DNA of 64,000 nucleotides from Paraspadella gotoi (GCA_051294375.1 CM119266.1:12005180-12069179), one strand, 5' to 3'. Shown: positions 25,401-49,942, counted from the first letter of the stretch. Notes: generated by a model not told the origin, from the letters alone. Program-made: numbers and translations.

Positions 25401-28078
25401 ATATTAATAATCAAGCAAATGCCTAATTAATGTTAAACAGCAGTTATGATTGTGAAAGTTAAATATTGAAACTTACGTTCCGGGAATCGGGTCGTGGCAA
25501 CTGCTAATTGCCGAGGCCGATGCCACGAAAAGAGCGAGCACCCACAAAACTTTCATTGTTTCTTGTTCGACTTACGAAGTTAAATTAACAAATTATCAGA
25601 AATTTAACTTCCGCACACAAAATGTAGGAAGAAAATCGTGAGGGCGGATCGAGTTTTCTATTTCGAGTCCGGGACGCAAGAGGCTGCAGAGGCTGGAAGG
25701 CTTCGGAGCCCAGAGGATCGTGAATCAGCGGTTTTTTTTGTGTTTTTTTTTTTCTCTTTTTTTTTTTGTTCAACACAGTGGTCTTGTCTATCGTAAAACA
25801 GAAGTATTTTTAATTGTCGTAAATTAAAACGAGATCGGCGAAAAAAAATTATTCGGTTTAAAACAAAAATAGTTGAATGGTAAATTCAGAGTTTTTGTCT
25901 TTTCATTAGTTTCATTTGAATCTAAAACGTTTTCATTGTGAAATAATACTTGGGTTAAAAAAATTCATAAAAATAGGATATACTTAGTCATAATTTATAT
26001 TTTAAAAAAATTACTAATAAAATTACTAAAAAAATTACTAAAAAGAATTACTAAAAATTACTACAAAAATTATTAAAAATAAAAAACTAAATTAAATTAA
26101 ACTAAATTAGAAACTAAATTAAATTACTAAACTAAATTAAATTAACTAAGCTAAACTAAACTAAAAAATTACTGTGCAGCGTAGGCCCCGGCCGCGAACT
26201 TTGGACAACAAAGTCTGGGCATTGAGGGACGAAGGGGTCTCGGTCGATGACCTAAATAAGCATCTACGAGGAAGATCGTAAATGTCTCCAGAAATGATAG
26301 ATTCGAAACTTTTCTTTTCCAGTAATTTTTTTTTTTTTTTAATTATGTAATTAAATTAATGTAATTAAAAATTGCAGCGGAAAAGCCGAGCAAACAAACG
26401 GAGGCCGCGAACTACGCGAAGACTTCGGACGTGAATCTTTCGAAATATTTCAAAAAGTAAGTTTCCACTCTTTCATGAAGTTACGAAATTAAACGTTGCA
26501 TAACGCGAGCTTCTAAAACTCGCACAGGAAACTACGGCGCCAAAAACAGGAAGAGCGCCTCTACTTCAAGATCAAGAAGTTCGTCGTCCGCGAATGCAAG
26601 CAAGAGTCGGAGAGCCAACTCCCTCGTCGACTGAAATCGAGATCGATCTCGAACGATCGTCGGACGGAGAGAGATAACGGAGTCGGGAACGAGAGACGCT
26701 CCAAAGCTTTGAGGCGACACATCAGGAAACGTCACAAGATGGCGACGGCGATGCAATGCGATTTTAAAATCAAGCAGATTATGCACCAGGTTTATAACGC
26801 AATTTTTATGTGACGAAATGTTGCCGAAATCAAATAAGATTAGCAGAAATTTACACGTGAAGAGATAGTAATTATTAGGTATTAGTGACAGAACCGTTCA
26901 ATATAAGCAGTCCCTGAACTTCGGATCAGGGTGTAACACCGTGTTACAGGCGGGTTAAGCGCCCCGTCCCTCTTAACTGCTAGGCGACCACCGGGCTGGA
27001 ACCCCGGACCTTTGTGTTGAGAGGCGAATGACTTGCCTCCGGCACCAATGGCCGCTGATGAACGGTTGGTGGATTTTAGTCGTAAGAAATAACCGGTTTT
27101 TTGAAACAAAACTTTTCACTTAGCTTACGTATCTTTTTCCTAACCCGGTTTGCTTCTTATTATTGTCAGAGTAAGACAAAACAAAAGATCGAGGCAATAA
27201 ATTCTGCGCTGAAAATATGAAGTGTATATTCGAGAGGATGTTTCATTTCAGCTCAAGCGCGGCAAGCTGGTCTACATGTACAGTTTAGCTGCTTATCCGG
27301 ATCGTTACCTGCGTCTATTTCACGAGGACGTGCGAAATTGTTTCTTGACGTCGACTTTCCCCTCCATCGGTGGCGCGTCTAACAGTCGAGGGGAGAACGA
27401 AGTACAAACAAAAGACAATTTCCAACCCGAGTTTCCTATGAGTCCAAAAGCAACGAAACATTTACAAAGATGTTTGGAAAGAAAGATAAGGCACAAGGCA
27501 ACAAGCCTGACCGATCTTGGACGGTAAATACGACGAGAAGTACACTAATGTCTTAATACTAGATACTTAATACTAATAATAACTGAGAATAAGTAATTTA
27601 CCTTTTGCATAACGATATCAAATAGAAAAATAAGTCGAGAGCGACATTTCAAACACTTTTAAAAATATTAAAAATCTTTACGAACAATAGGAAGTTTAAA
27701 ATAAATTATTTCAGTGAGAAATTAAAAGTAGTTTGTCTTTCACTATAAGAATGCTCGTCGACTTGAGAAGTATCTTCATCGGACTTTGCACCGGAACTTT
27801 TCGTCGCTGTAATCAAGACTTCGGGATCTTAGTGGAAGCGCCCATTCGCAGTCTCTACGAAAAATACGGACAAAAATTACGATTACTCGGTATATTTTTA
27901 CAAGCAATTGAACTTATTTGGCAATTAATATTTTATTAATAGTAACATTTTAAAAAATGCAGGAGAGCAAATTCGGGACATTTTACTTGGGTGCGGTCGT
28001 TCGCCCGATTTTTACCACTGCACCTACGCCAGTTTGAAAGAATACTCTTCCGCGTACAAAAGAAGAAAACGTAAATAA
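19445..28078 (+). CDS. uncharacterised basic protein, seven-exon gene
   Basis: Exons: 19445-19922 (start uncertain), 23611-23907, 26378-26456, 26528-26789, 27252-27523, 27750-27889 and 27963-28078. Every junction is GT-AG with matching phase (1,1,2,0,2,1), and the six downstream exons give 388 residues ending KRRKRK. Exon 2 has several SP sites (SPSRAR, SPMR) and a basic stretch. Exon 4 is very basic (KKLRRQKQEERLYFKIKKF). Exons 5-7 look folded, with VYMYSLAAYPDRYLRLF and SPDFYHCTYASLKEY. The composition suggests a nuclear or nucleic-acid-associated protein, but I recognise no family. Exon 1 is the weak part: its coding-like composition switches frame near 19840 (see findings). A complete gene lies inside intron 2 on the other strand. 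A polyadenylation-like AATAAA lies at about 28547. Confidence 0.7.
20335..20410 (-). repeat. tRNA-derived repeat head (A-box)
   Basis: On the minus strand 20386-20396 reads TAGCTTAGTGG, a good tRNA A-box. It is followed about 35 bases later by a weak B-box-like GGATCGACGATC. It lies in intron 1 of the basic-protein gene. Probably a SINE remnant. Confidence 0.35.
24159..25556 (-). CDS. secreted thyroglobulin type-1 domain protein with acidic tail (nested gene)
   Basis: Six exons on the minus strand: 25556-25477, 25290-25180, 25019-24875, 24706-24629, 24556-24499 and 24373-24159. All introns are GT-AG with agreeing phases (2,2,0,0,1), giving 228 residues. It starts with a signal peptide (MKVLWVLALFVASASA). 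Two cysteine-rich units follow. The first has CNDEGHYDLYQC and CYCTNC. The second has CELEGGHYKSYKC and CFCVHENGE, matching the QC...CxCV core of thyroglobulin type-1 domains, which often act as protease inhibitors or matrix-binding modules. The last exon gives an acidic tail of about 50 residues (EEPVEEDEAPEEV) and a TGA stop. It sits wholly inside intron 2 of the plus-strand basic-protein gene. Function as a protease inhibitor is inference; the first unit is atypical. Confidence 0.85.
25985..26170. repeat. AT-rich tandem repeat (AAAATTACTA / AACTAAATTA units)
   Basis: About 185 bases of imperfect tandem units in intron 2 of the basic-protein gene. It starts with AAAATTACT-type units and shifts to CTAAATTAAA-type units. 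Confidence 0.8.
26180..26277 (+). CDS. candidate extra exon inside intron 2 of the basic-protein gene
   Basis: An acceptor (ctgtgcag to 26179) and donor (gtaaat at 26278) bound a 98-base open segment. It reads PRTLDNKVWALRDEG then VSVDDLNKHLRGRS, a natural-looking helical sequence. Its phases (0 in, 2 out) do not fit between the flanking exons, which need phase 1 on both sides. So it either belongs to an unseen isoform with further exons or is not coding. Confidence 0.25.
26885..27081 (-). repeat. tRNA-derived SINE, copy 1 (reverse orientation)
   Basis: About 200 bases highly similar, in reverse complement, to 45610-45805. Read on the minus strand it has a tRNA-like core: TGGTGCCGGAGGCAAGTC, then a B-box-like GGGGTTCCAGCCCGG. 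The shared ends are GGACTAAAATCCACCAACCG-like on one side and TATTGAACGGTTC on the other. It lies in the intron between exons 4 and 5 of the basic-protein gene. Confidence 0.8.
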
Positions 28079-28752
28079 TAATCCCGACCACGGAAGAGTT
28101 AATTTGCCTCAATCTTATTTATGTACATATACATTTACTGTTGAGTGAAGTAACCATTACAGCCAGTTTTAATTTGGAACTTGGTGTTCAAGTTCAATAA
28201 TTGGGAATTTGACTTGAACCGATCTTGATTTATCGAGTTTTACCTTTATTAAATTTATTTACTGAAGCACTACTTGAACTTCAAGTTGAAGGTAACCTCA
28301 TAACAAAACCTCATTCGTTAGCTAGAAAATTAATGCCATTTGAAGTTAAAATAAATCAAATTTTCAAGGGGCAACTTGTCTGACAGTCCGTTTTTTCAAC
28401 TAAAATAAGTTTGGTAGAATTTTAAGGTAGAATTAGAAATGAAACGAATATACCATTAAACCATAGTTGAAATGAATGATTGTGGCAGATATTTAAGATG
28501 TTCTTTGTTTTTGTTGTCTTAAAAGTTCGCGAATTTCTATTAAAAATTCAATAAACTAAATCGAATGAACAGTCGTACGAAACAAAAGCTAAAGAGTTTA
28601 TCAATGTAACACTTACAATATAAGAAAAATTTAAGCGATATTTCTGCACCTTACGTTAACAAAAATTTCATAAAGATATTTAATAAATTCTTTGCAATCA
28701 GTGTCGCCAAAGCTAAGTTTTTCTATTGACATAACGCGTCAACGACCAAGAT

Positions 28753-30200
28753 ATGCCCGTCTACGAATTCTACGTCCCCGACTTTATTCAATTACAACGA
28801 CACTTTTGCGCGTGGGCCTTTGAACTCTGGCGCCGTGTCACGATGGACCTGCGCTCTTCGAACGAAGATCATCCTCGCGACCTTCCCCACCCAGCACCGT
28901 GCAGGCTTCACGTCCCATGGATGTGGCTGCTTGGAATGATCCTTCTCACGGTGGACTGGCTGGGAAGAATCAGGCGAGATCAGGCGTTTTATTGATATTT
29001 TTCTCCGTTCCATTTTATTTTTCACTGAAAAATATTAGATAATTACTAAAATATTTTTAAACATTTTCTTATGTTCTTTCAGAAAAGAATCGTATCAATA
29101 GATGGAATTGATAGATGTTTATGAAAAAAAAAATAATCAGCCCCACTGCCCCAGAAATTCGATCAGTAAAAATCCCCTGCCTCTCAAATTTTCATTGAAT
29201 TTAGGTCTGTGGCGACATTAATCTTTTGTCATTTCGCTTACAAAACCCGTCGCCCACTTTTGACCCATTTTCGCACTTACTCCATCTGCTGGTTCAACGA
29301 CATACACTTTGGAATGTCAATGACCCCGGGACGGTTGGCCCGCGAATGTGTTTTCGCACGATACCAACTCCTCGCGGCCACAGGAATCTCAGAAGTAGCT
29401 CAGAGGATGCAGGTGTTCGAAGCATGCTACTAATTAAATTTCGTTTTACCAATCTTAAATTGAATTTAGCAATTATCGATTTTACTGATTAGCAATTTAG
29501 TAATCATCAATTTTACCAATATCAAATTAACCAATCTGGACCAAAACCAAATGCGTCTGCTTTGATACAAATTTTTTTTCTAACTTGGGGACTGCTTAGC
29601 ATACTGCATTAAATAAATACAAAATGAGGTTACTTCATCGTATAAAACGATCATTTTTAGACCCGCCCCCTTTTTTTAACCAGCTCAGCCTGACAGTATC
29701 AAGCCTTCACCTCACCTTTCAGCAGCCTTTGCGGCTTTTCACGCCGTTTGTCATTGACACGCGCGTGGTGTGCTACGATTCGCGCTCGATGTTTGTCGCA
29801 CATCGCGTTTCGCGGCTCCGGGACGAAAGAACGGTTGCAGTGGTCATGGCAGTGCAGGTGGCGGGGCGAGGGGCTTGAAGAAAGCTATGATTTTATATAA
29901 AATTTTAATTAGGATAGATATAAACTTTATCTACGCCCGCAGGCCTTGACTTCCGATTCCGTGAGTCTCTTCGACCTTTTCCGGCGTCTCGGGACCCCTA
30001 ATTGTCGAAGGCCTTCCCCGGCGCCTCCACCGGAAACCAAAGCAGCCGCTCATTTTGCCGCCGCCATGCGAGAACGCTTGGCGGAAGAGGTCGCTAGCTG
30101 CCGAACCGGAAGACGGCATTGGTCGAAAAAGGATGAGGAACAGATGCCGCAACGACATCTCTGTTTACAAGAAAGACTGAAAACAAAAGCGCAGAGATGA
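28753..30200 (+). CDS. THEM6: THEM6-like hotdog-fold protein
   Basis: Exons: 28753-28973, 29205-29412, 29684-29857 and 29943-30200; phases 2,0,0; 286 residues. A membrane segment (MWLLGMILLTVDW) precedes a thioesterase-like hotdog domain. The diagnostic stretch is RLARECVFARYQLLAATGI, aligning without gaps to the family signature around RYLRECDFAR. Exon 3 (PLRLFTPFVIDTRVVCYD) matches the second conserved strand. THEM6 proteins are membrane or ER-associated and of unclear enzymatic role. Here the HMNN at the start of the signature reads SMTP, so catalysis by the usual residues is doubtful. Intron 1 uses a GC donor (28974). An internal ATG at 28921 would give a protein starting at the membrane segment, nearer the usual length of about 208 residues. 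The last exon, rich in Arg and Pro, is not family-typical. AATAAA lies at 30355. Confidence 0.75.
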
Positions 30201-31919
30201 CATTTGCGGTTGTCTGTTAGAAACTTCCTCTCCTTCAAATTAAAAAAGCGAATTCGTATTGATTTGTATTCTGTATTTAGCAATTATTATCACTTATGGC
30301 ACTTGAGTAGCGTTAGTACCGTTTTTGACGCATTGCATACTACAAATAATCTCAAATAAATGTATAGAAATTAGTAACAAATACGTGACGAAAAAAGATT
30401 CAGAATCGATATTATACAAAGTATGTATATAACAGTGATTCCTGATATATTTTGGACAATATTCAAACAATTTGAAAAACTTTCAATATGAAAGGAAGGC
30501 CGAAATTTGATATCGACTCGCACTCATACGAGATTACAGAAAAATCTGCGCATCAACCCGAAAAATATTGAAGATAATTATGAGGAAACTTTAAAATTAA
30601 ATTGCTTCACGGTACTGAGCGAAAAATATTTGAAACTGATGGGTGTGTGTAATAAAACTCAGAATGTCAGGAAACTGGAAATAAGAAATTACTTTGAGAA
30701 AACTAATTGCGTTTATCTAAAATGCCGAGTATGATATGCTATGATGTATACGTAAAATTAATTAATTAAATTGATTAAGTTTGGGTATCATAAAAATTAA
30801 AATCAATATTAGGCTTGTACATGAAATTTATCAATATCTTAATCTTTGATTAAATCACTACATCTACAACTTTAGCTCGTAGAGAAAAATACCGAAATCT
30901 TTATTACTGGACTATAGATAAACATTGAGAACGTTGATTTTATAATAATTTTAAAATACATAATTTAAAATATGAACGCTACTATCAATTTAATAATAAT
31001 GTTTTTGATAAAAAGAAAGAAATTATATAAACTAATATTGTACCTAAGATATAAATAATCTCCTTGCTATGCAATAAAAATGTAATTTAATCATTCAAAG
31101 ACAATATGAATGTGTAAAATATTTATGCATCGACTAGAAGATTTTCATCTTTTAAAACGCACACCTTCGTCTTGAAAACTTAAATTCTCGTAGTAAGAAC
31201 GCTTCAATAAAACAAAAACTTCAAGGCAAGAGAAAGCTTTAAAAAGTATGAGAAATGCATTTGATGGACTTTTAGGAGCTAAACTACAAAGCAAGAATGC
31301 AAATGCTGCATCCTTCGCGATAAGGGCGACAATATTGTACATTAATGTAATCTTGTCCTGATTTTATCAAGAGCTTTTAATATTACTTCGACCCATTTAC
31401 CGATCCAAAAATTCTCATAGGTTTTCATAAAAAGCTCATGTTTTTGGTTAACAAGGAATGTGGGATCGGCGGCGAAATTTATATCGTAGTAGATATCGAT
31501 GATTACTTTAAAAAAATTAAAAATCACAGTAAAAGACAAACAATTAATGCCATGTAGCGAGTGGTTATGGGGCAGAAATGAGAAAGCGAGAGAGATAGGT
31601 TGCATTATAGACGCTTTTTCCCAGGGTTGATCAACAATCAGATAAATTAGTATGCGCCATACATTTACAGTTCAATAATTTCGTTTTCAATGCCCAAAAT
31701 ATAAGGCCCTTATGCTTTGGCAAAGCAGCTATCAAAGAAAGACTTCGTAAATTGACTCGACTTTTGAGTGTTTATATGTGATTATTAAAAGCCTCCAGCC
31801 TTTTAATGTTTCACTAACTTTTTTTTTTCGAAAGGAGTTTCAAAAGACGCAGCTGTTTCGTTCCCATTCCACATTCGCGAAAACAAACTTTCGCTAAGTT
31901 TTTGTTAAGCTTTAAAGTT
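30201..31919. other. intergenic, AT-rich
   Basis: Between the convergent THEM6-like and TENT4 genes. It should contain both 3' UTRs. I see no ORF with coding character and no clear repeat. Confidence 0.6.
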
Positions 31920-44450
<12,531 letters not shown>

Positions 44451-45609
44451 CGGTTGGGGAAAAAAGTCTAAGAGAGAGAATGCCAGTCCTCTTGCACTTT
44501 CCTCCTAGTTCCTCTCCGCGGAAAGGTGACTTCGCTCCTAATTTTTTTGTTTTTTTCTGGGGGAGGGGTTCTTTTTTATTTATTTTTTGGTGGGCGTTTT
44601 GGTTCTGAATATTTTTTTTTCTCCAATTTATTTTTCCGTTTTGTTTCAGGATTTTCTTTGGCGGTGATTTAAAGTCTTCCTTCGATATTTATTTCTCGCT
44701 CGTACGTCGATGTAAAATTTTCCGGAGTAGAGAGATAGGGATGTTTAGATGAAGATGAAAAAAAATCTTTGGGGAAAAACGAAGCCTTGACGACATTAAG
44801 TACCCACGAAATGGCAATTTTCTGGAAGAAAATGGGGGGGGGGATGGTGAGAGGGAAATAAACCTAAAAACATTTTCCAGCGTTTTATTAAAGGGAGGAA
44901 AAATACCGACCCAGTCGTTTGACAACCGTATGGAACGTTCAGTCGGTTTTATGGCTTGGTGAGATATAAAAAAAAGAGGGGGTTAAAATAAAGAAAGAGT
45001 GCCAGAAAAGGAGACACGACGGAAAAGCGAAAGAGCGAACGAACGATTTGAATGATTTATCTTCGAGTTTTGTTTCACTGAAAGTCAGCTCGTTCCCCTT
45101 CTCGACGGAGTAATTGAGAGAGGGAGAAAGAGAGAGATATAAAGAGCGGGAAAGAAGGAAAAGCGAGAGTTGGGGCAATCAATAATTGAGCGTATGGCGC
45201 AGAGGCGAAGCTCCGCCGCCTATCATTGCTATCAATCTCTAGTTTTTTTTGGTTTTTTTTATACGATCATTCGAAAAAGTTTAAAAAGCAACTTGGGTGG
45301 AAAAAAAGGGAAATCAAACAGCAGTTTCTGTCTGCGGAAAGAGGTGGATGAAAGAAAATAATCAGGTGTTATAGTCGAGGAGGAAAGTCAAAAGTTCAAT
45401 TTTTAAATTCATTTTTTTCTTGAAGGTTCAACCAAAAAATGTTTCTCGCCGCACGAAATTTATTTTTACTAGAACATTTTTCTGAAATAAAAAAAACTTG
45501 AACAAATAAATATGGCTCAACCATATTCAACCAGCGTGTACTTAGATTACTGCTAATATTCTACTTGAACCTTGATCCAGATTCCCAAATCTTTTACACA
45601 ATAACACTA

Positions 45610-45805
45610 TGGTGGACTAAAATCCACCAACCGTTCATCAGCGGCCTTTGGTGCCGGAGACAAGTCATTCGCCTCCCAACCCAAAGGTCCGGGGTTCTAA
45701 CACGGTGGTCGTTCTAGCGGGTATGAGGGACGGGGCTCTCTTACACGGTGTTACAGCCTGATCCGAAGCTCAGGGACTGCTTAATGCTTATATTGAACGG
45801 TTCTC
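45610..45805 (+). repeat. tRNA-derived SINE, copy 2
   Basis: Forward-orientation match to the copy at 26885-27081. tRNA-like core at about 45649-45720 with a B-box-like GGGGTTCTAACACGG. The two copies share both ends over about 195 bases with scattered substitutions and small indels, as expected of independent insertions of one family. Confidence 0.8.
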
Positions 45806-48033
45806 TCATTAACACATAAAAATAATTACTGTCTCTTCAACACCATAGATTTATACGTTATTGAGTTATTCACAGTGACCAGTCGAGTGATGTGAAAATG
45901 ATAAAATTTTAGAAAATTAAAATTTAGTATATAAAACATGAAAATAAAAACTAATAAAAATATTTTAGTAAATTTATTTTTTAATTTTATACATTGGTGG
46001 GCACCAGTGAGCTATATTTATATATAGTACTAAGTATATATTAGGCTAAAATTTCAAATTGCAATTTTTTTTATTTTAAGATCGGATTTGGATTCCTTAC
46101 AAAAAGTTAACATAAGAAAGTATAATTCTTTTTTAAAAATTATTTCATTAAGTTGGTTAAAAATGTAAAAAACTATATTTAAGACGCCGATTTTCAATTT
46201 CCGGTTTATATAGTTTTTTTTTATAATTTTAACCTACTTAATGACATAATTTTTGAAAAATATTTATATTTTCTTTTATCAACTTTTAACGAGGAATCTG
46301 AATCTGTTCTCAGAATTAAAAAAAAAACATTTTAAAATTTTGACATTATATAAGGGTATTACTATACACAAAATAAGCTGACTGGGCTACTATATTTATA
46401 AAAAAACAAAAAAACTACAGATTAGTATTAACTAATATGATAGTTTTCAAGATATAACTGCTAAATTTTGATTCCAAACTTTCACTTCACTGACCAGTGA
46501 CCACGCATACATTACGATTTATTACAAAGATCTTTACCTTTCTGTGACTTTTATTTGTTTTATTAATATGTAAAATATTAGAAAATATTTGTAAATGTAA
46601 CTAAATAATATTTCCTTTTAAAAAAACATTATAACTTTCGAAAACGTTCGCAAAAATATGAAAATAAAAACATCTAACGATCAAATATTATTGTTACTTT
46701 CATCGAGTTTAACTTTTGCAACCAAAACAAATGGGTCTTCTCAAGTGATACTCAGGAGTTTGTGGTGAGAGATTTTTGTGAGAAAACTTTTTAGGCGTAA
46801 GTTAGACAAAAATTTTCGACAAAAAAAAAACAAAGCTGATAACCAAGCAGTAAAGCAGTGAAGAAAGATCGGGGAAAACAACACCAAAGTGAAATGACCC
46901 CTGAATTCACGCTATAAATTAGAATTTATTTAAATTTTGACATTTTTGAGGTTTAAATTCAATTTGGTGGTGCCTGGTTGACACAATAATTTAACTCGTG
47001 CATTTAAACAATTTTAAAAACTAACCTTGATTCGTTTAAATTTTTCTTTAAAGAACATTCCTTTTTTAAATAAATTACTCCTAGTACTAAAATGAGTACA
47101 AATATTGCAATATATAAAAAAGGTTTCAGGGCAAACTAGGGAGGCATATTCTGCTTTCCTGTGAAGGACTAACTCATAGACGAAGTAGTCACGAGAATTC
47201 AACATATTATGATTCGTTTTCCTTAGTTTTCGCAATCAAATTGAATCTTTCTTTACTTAGTACGATTTTTTTCTATTTATTTTTTTTTTACTTTTCGACG
47301 AGGCGCATGTGGTTGCAGCCGTAAGCGAACGACTATCATCGAACGAGAATCATTTTTATTGAATGAAATAGGAGAATAAAAAACGGGTTGAAATTATTTA
47401 GTAAGCGTTCAAAAACCGAGACCTGCTCGAAGTTTAGAAATCAGCAAATGCACACGAGTCGAAAAGGATTCAAAGAGTAATTCAAAAGATGGGGGGTGTG
47501 ATTGATGAATACAGAAAGGACGAAGGAGGAGTCGAAACGTGAAAACTGAAGCACCTGGAAAGGCTTACAGGTCTGGCGTTAAAAACTGAGCCAGAGTTGA
47601 GAATTAGAAGGTAAACGAACAAATGAAAGTTTTTCTCGAACGAGAGTGAATTTTTGAGCGAAAGAAAAATACACGAATTGCATGTAAAAAGTTTTGGCTT
47701 TAGAAACGAGACGAGGGAATTGAGCTCGGAGATATGGGATTTTGGAAGCAAAAAAATATTAGCCCCCCCCCAAAAAAAAAATTTCGGCTCTTCAAAAGAT
47801 TTTCTTTCTTCTAACGACGTTGTAATTCAATAACGAATCAGCCCGAGGTGATTTAAATACTAAAATTACAGTTCACAACGTCCAAAGAAAAATAAAACCA
47901 ATGATGTACCTAAACCATTGGGGAACGGCGGAAACAGACGACGATAAATAAAGTTTACATAAGTGTTTAGCACAATAGCTAACTAAGCAAAATACATACA
48001 TAGGTTCTACTTCAGAAGAAAAATCAAGAGGCG

Positions 48034-48103
48034 AAAAGAAAGAAAGAAAGAGAGAGAGAGAGAAAGAAAGAAAGAAAGAAAGAAAGAAGAAAGAAAGAAA
48101 GAC

Positions 48104-48178
<75 letters not shown>

Positions 48179-48181
48179 AAA
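48034..48181. repeat. (GAAA)n tract
   Basis: Tetranucleotide array of about 148 bases with few interruptions; the central 90 bases are nearly pure GAAA. Confidence 0.95.
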
Positions 48182-48236
48182 ATGGAAAAAAAAGAGAAAA
48201 AAATATTTTATTTCATCTTCCTCTTTCGCTACGTAG

Positions 48237-48439
48237 ATCCGAAAAGCGAGTCTGAGGGACTGAGACAAAGTGGTAATGAAATTGAATTAAGGAGACCAAT
48301 GAATGTAACAGCGAATGGTAAAAGAGAAGAGAAACCATTATTTCTCCCGACCACCGACTTTACGGACGATTTAACTCTCTCTACTCTCAATCTCCGATGT
48401 ACCAGACACATGTGGCTGAAGCTGACCGGGCAGACGTAG
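48237..48439 (+). CDS. candidate terminal exon of an unidentified gene
   Basis: A good acceptor (pyrimidine-rich, ending ctacgtag at 48236) is followed by a 67-codon open frame to TAG. It includes MNVTANGKREEKPLF, a TDDLTLSTLNLRC stretch, and ends LKLTGQT. The codons look coding-like. No upstream exon or family could be found, and the preceding DNA is a (GAAA)n tract. The opposite strand is also open. Confidence 0.25.
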
Positions 48440-49910
48440 ATTTAAGATGTCCAAGTTCACCGCCAGACTTTGTTCAACAACCCCGCTGGGCTCGATGATA
48501 ATTCTTTTAAATATATATTAATGTCTTATCTCAACGCATATATATTTATTTTTACATAAAAAGAAGTAAGTGCGACGAAAACTTGGGATGATCAAAAACT
48601 ACAAAAAATAAAATAAGAAAAGTGCCAAAGTAGTTTTAAACATTAAAAAGGCCTTTGGAGCAGAAAACTTTAAACTGTAGTTTATAAATTGATTGAAATA
48701 ACTTAGTTACGGCATTGGAATTCTTGTTGAAGCTGTGTAGTCGATCAAATTTTTATGATTTTGAAAGACGAATACTTTTTAAAAAATGCACCGACGACAA
48801 TTAATATATTATAGAAAATGAAATCTTGAAAAATTGAATGATAATCGTGGATTGAAAAAATAAATTTTATTGTTTTAGTTTAGTTCGTAGGAGTGAATAG
48901 TTAAACATAAGTTCGGATTTAAAAAAAAGGGAAGAAAAAATATTAAATAGGAGGCGTCGCGAACAGGCTGAACGAGTCAAATATTTCCGAACTCCGAAGT
49001 TTCAAAATTTCTGAGAAATAAAAACTTTGAAGCAGAGGATTGATTTAACAATTTTAATTTCAGAATCAAAGATGAGATCTTTAAACCTTAGATAATTTTT
49101 GAAAATAATCATTAATATTTTCTTATAAAATATTCTAAGATTCCCCATAAGATTCCCCCTTAGATTCCCCCTAAGATTCCCCTGAACTCATAAAGCATAA
49201 ATGATCAAAATGACGGCATATTTAATGTCATTATAGAAAATTAAAAGACCATTTGAAAGAATTAGAATTAAAATTAAAATATTATTAGAATTAAAATATT
49301 GATATTTTTATATAAAAATTAGGCAATAAGGTAATTTTTTTTAAAAGTTTGTCGTTAGCGGTTTTCGCGATGTAATCCGAACTATGTCCCACCTTCACGA
49401 ATCACAAAGCGTGAAAAACGTTTGATGCAGCTCGTTCGGCGTTCGGAGAGCAAAAGGATCAACCTCAAGACTGTCTCGATTTGAAAACTTGAATCTCAGC
49501 AGAGGTCGACTTAACCTTGAGATTAAGGTTGAAAGTAAAGTAAAAGATGAGAATGCGGAGGCTTTACAGGATATAACATAAAACTTTTCATTTTGTTTTG
49601 TTTTTAAAATTTAAAATATTATATTTATCAATCTTGTTTTTCTTTCGATTAACATTTTGTAGAAAAAATCCTAATTAATGAAATAACTACCTTTTAATAG
49701 TGTTTTAACAATCAAATGATCTCGAGATTTATTACTAAAGTGCAAAGTATTTAGAAAACGGCCTCAGCCGAGAGGACGCAGGTTGTCGAAAAATGAAACG
49801 GATAAATCAGAAAAAATAAGAAGCAAAATATTTCAATAATAAAAACGGGGAGAATTGAGGCAACGAATCGGGCATTCCAAATCGACGATCGATCAACACA
49901 AAATCTCTCT

Positions 49911-49942
49911 CTCTCTCNNNNNNNNNNTCTCTCTCTCTCTTT
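49911..49942. repeat. (CT)n microsatellite interrupted by a 10-base N gap
   Basis: CT runs on both sides of 49918-49927, so the array was probably too long or too variable to assemble. Confidence 0.9.
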
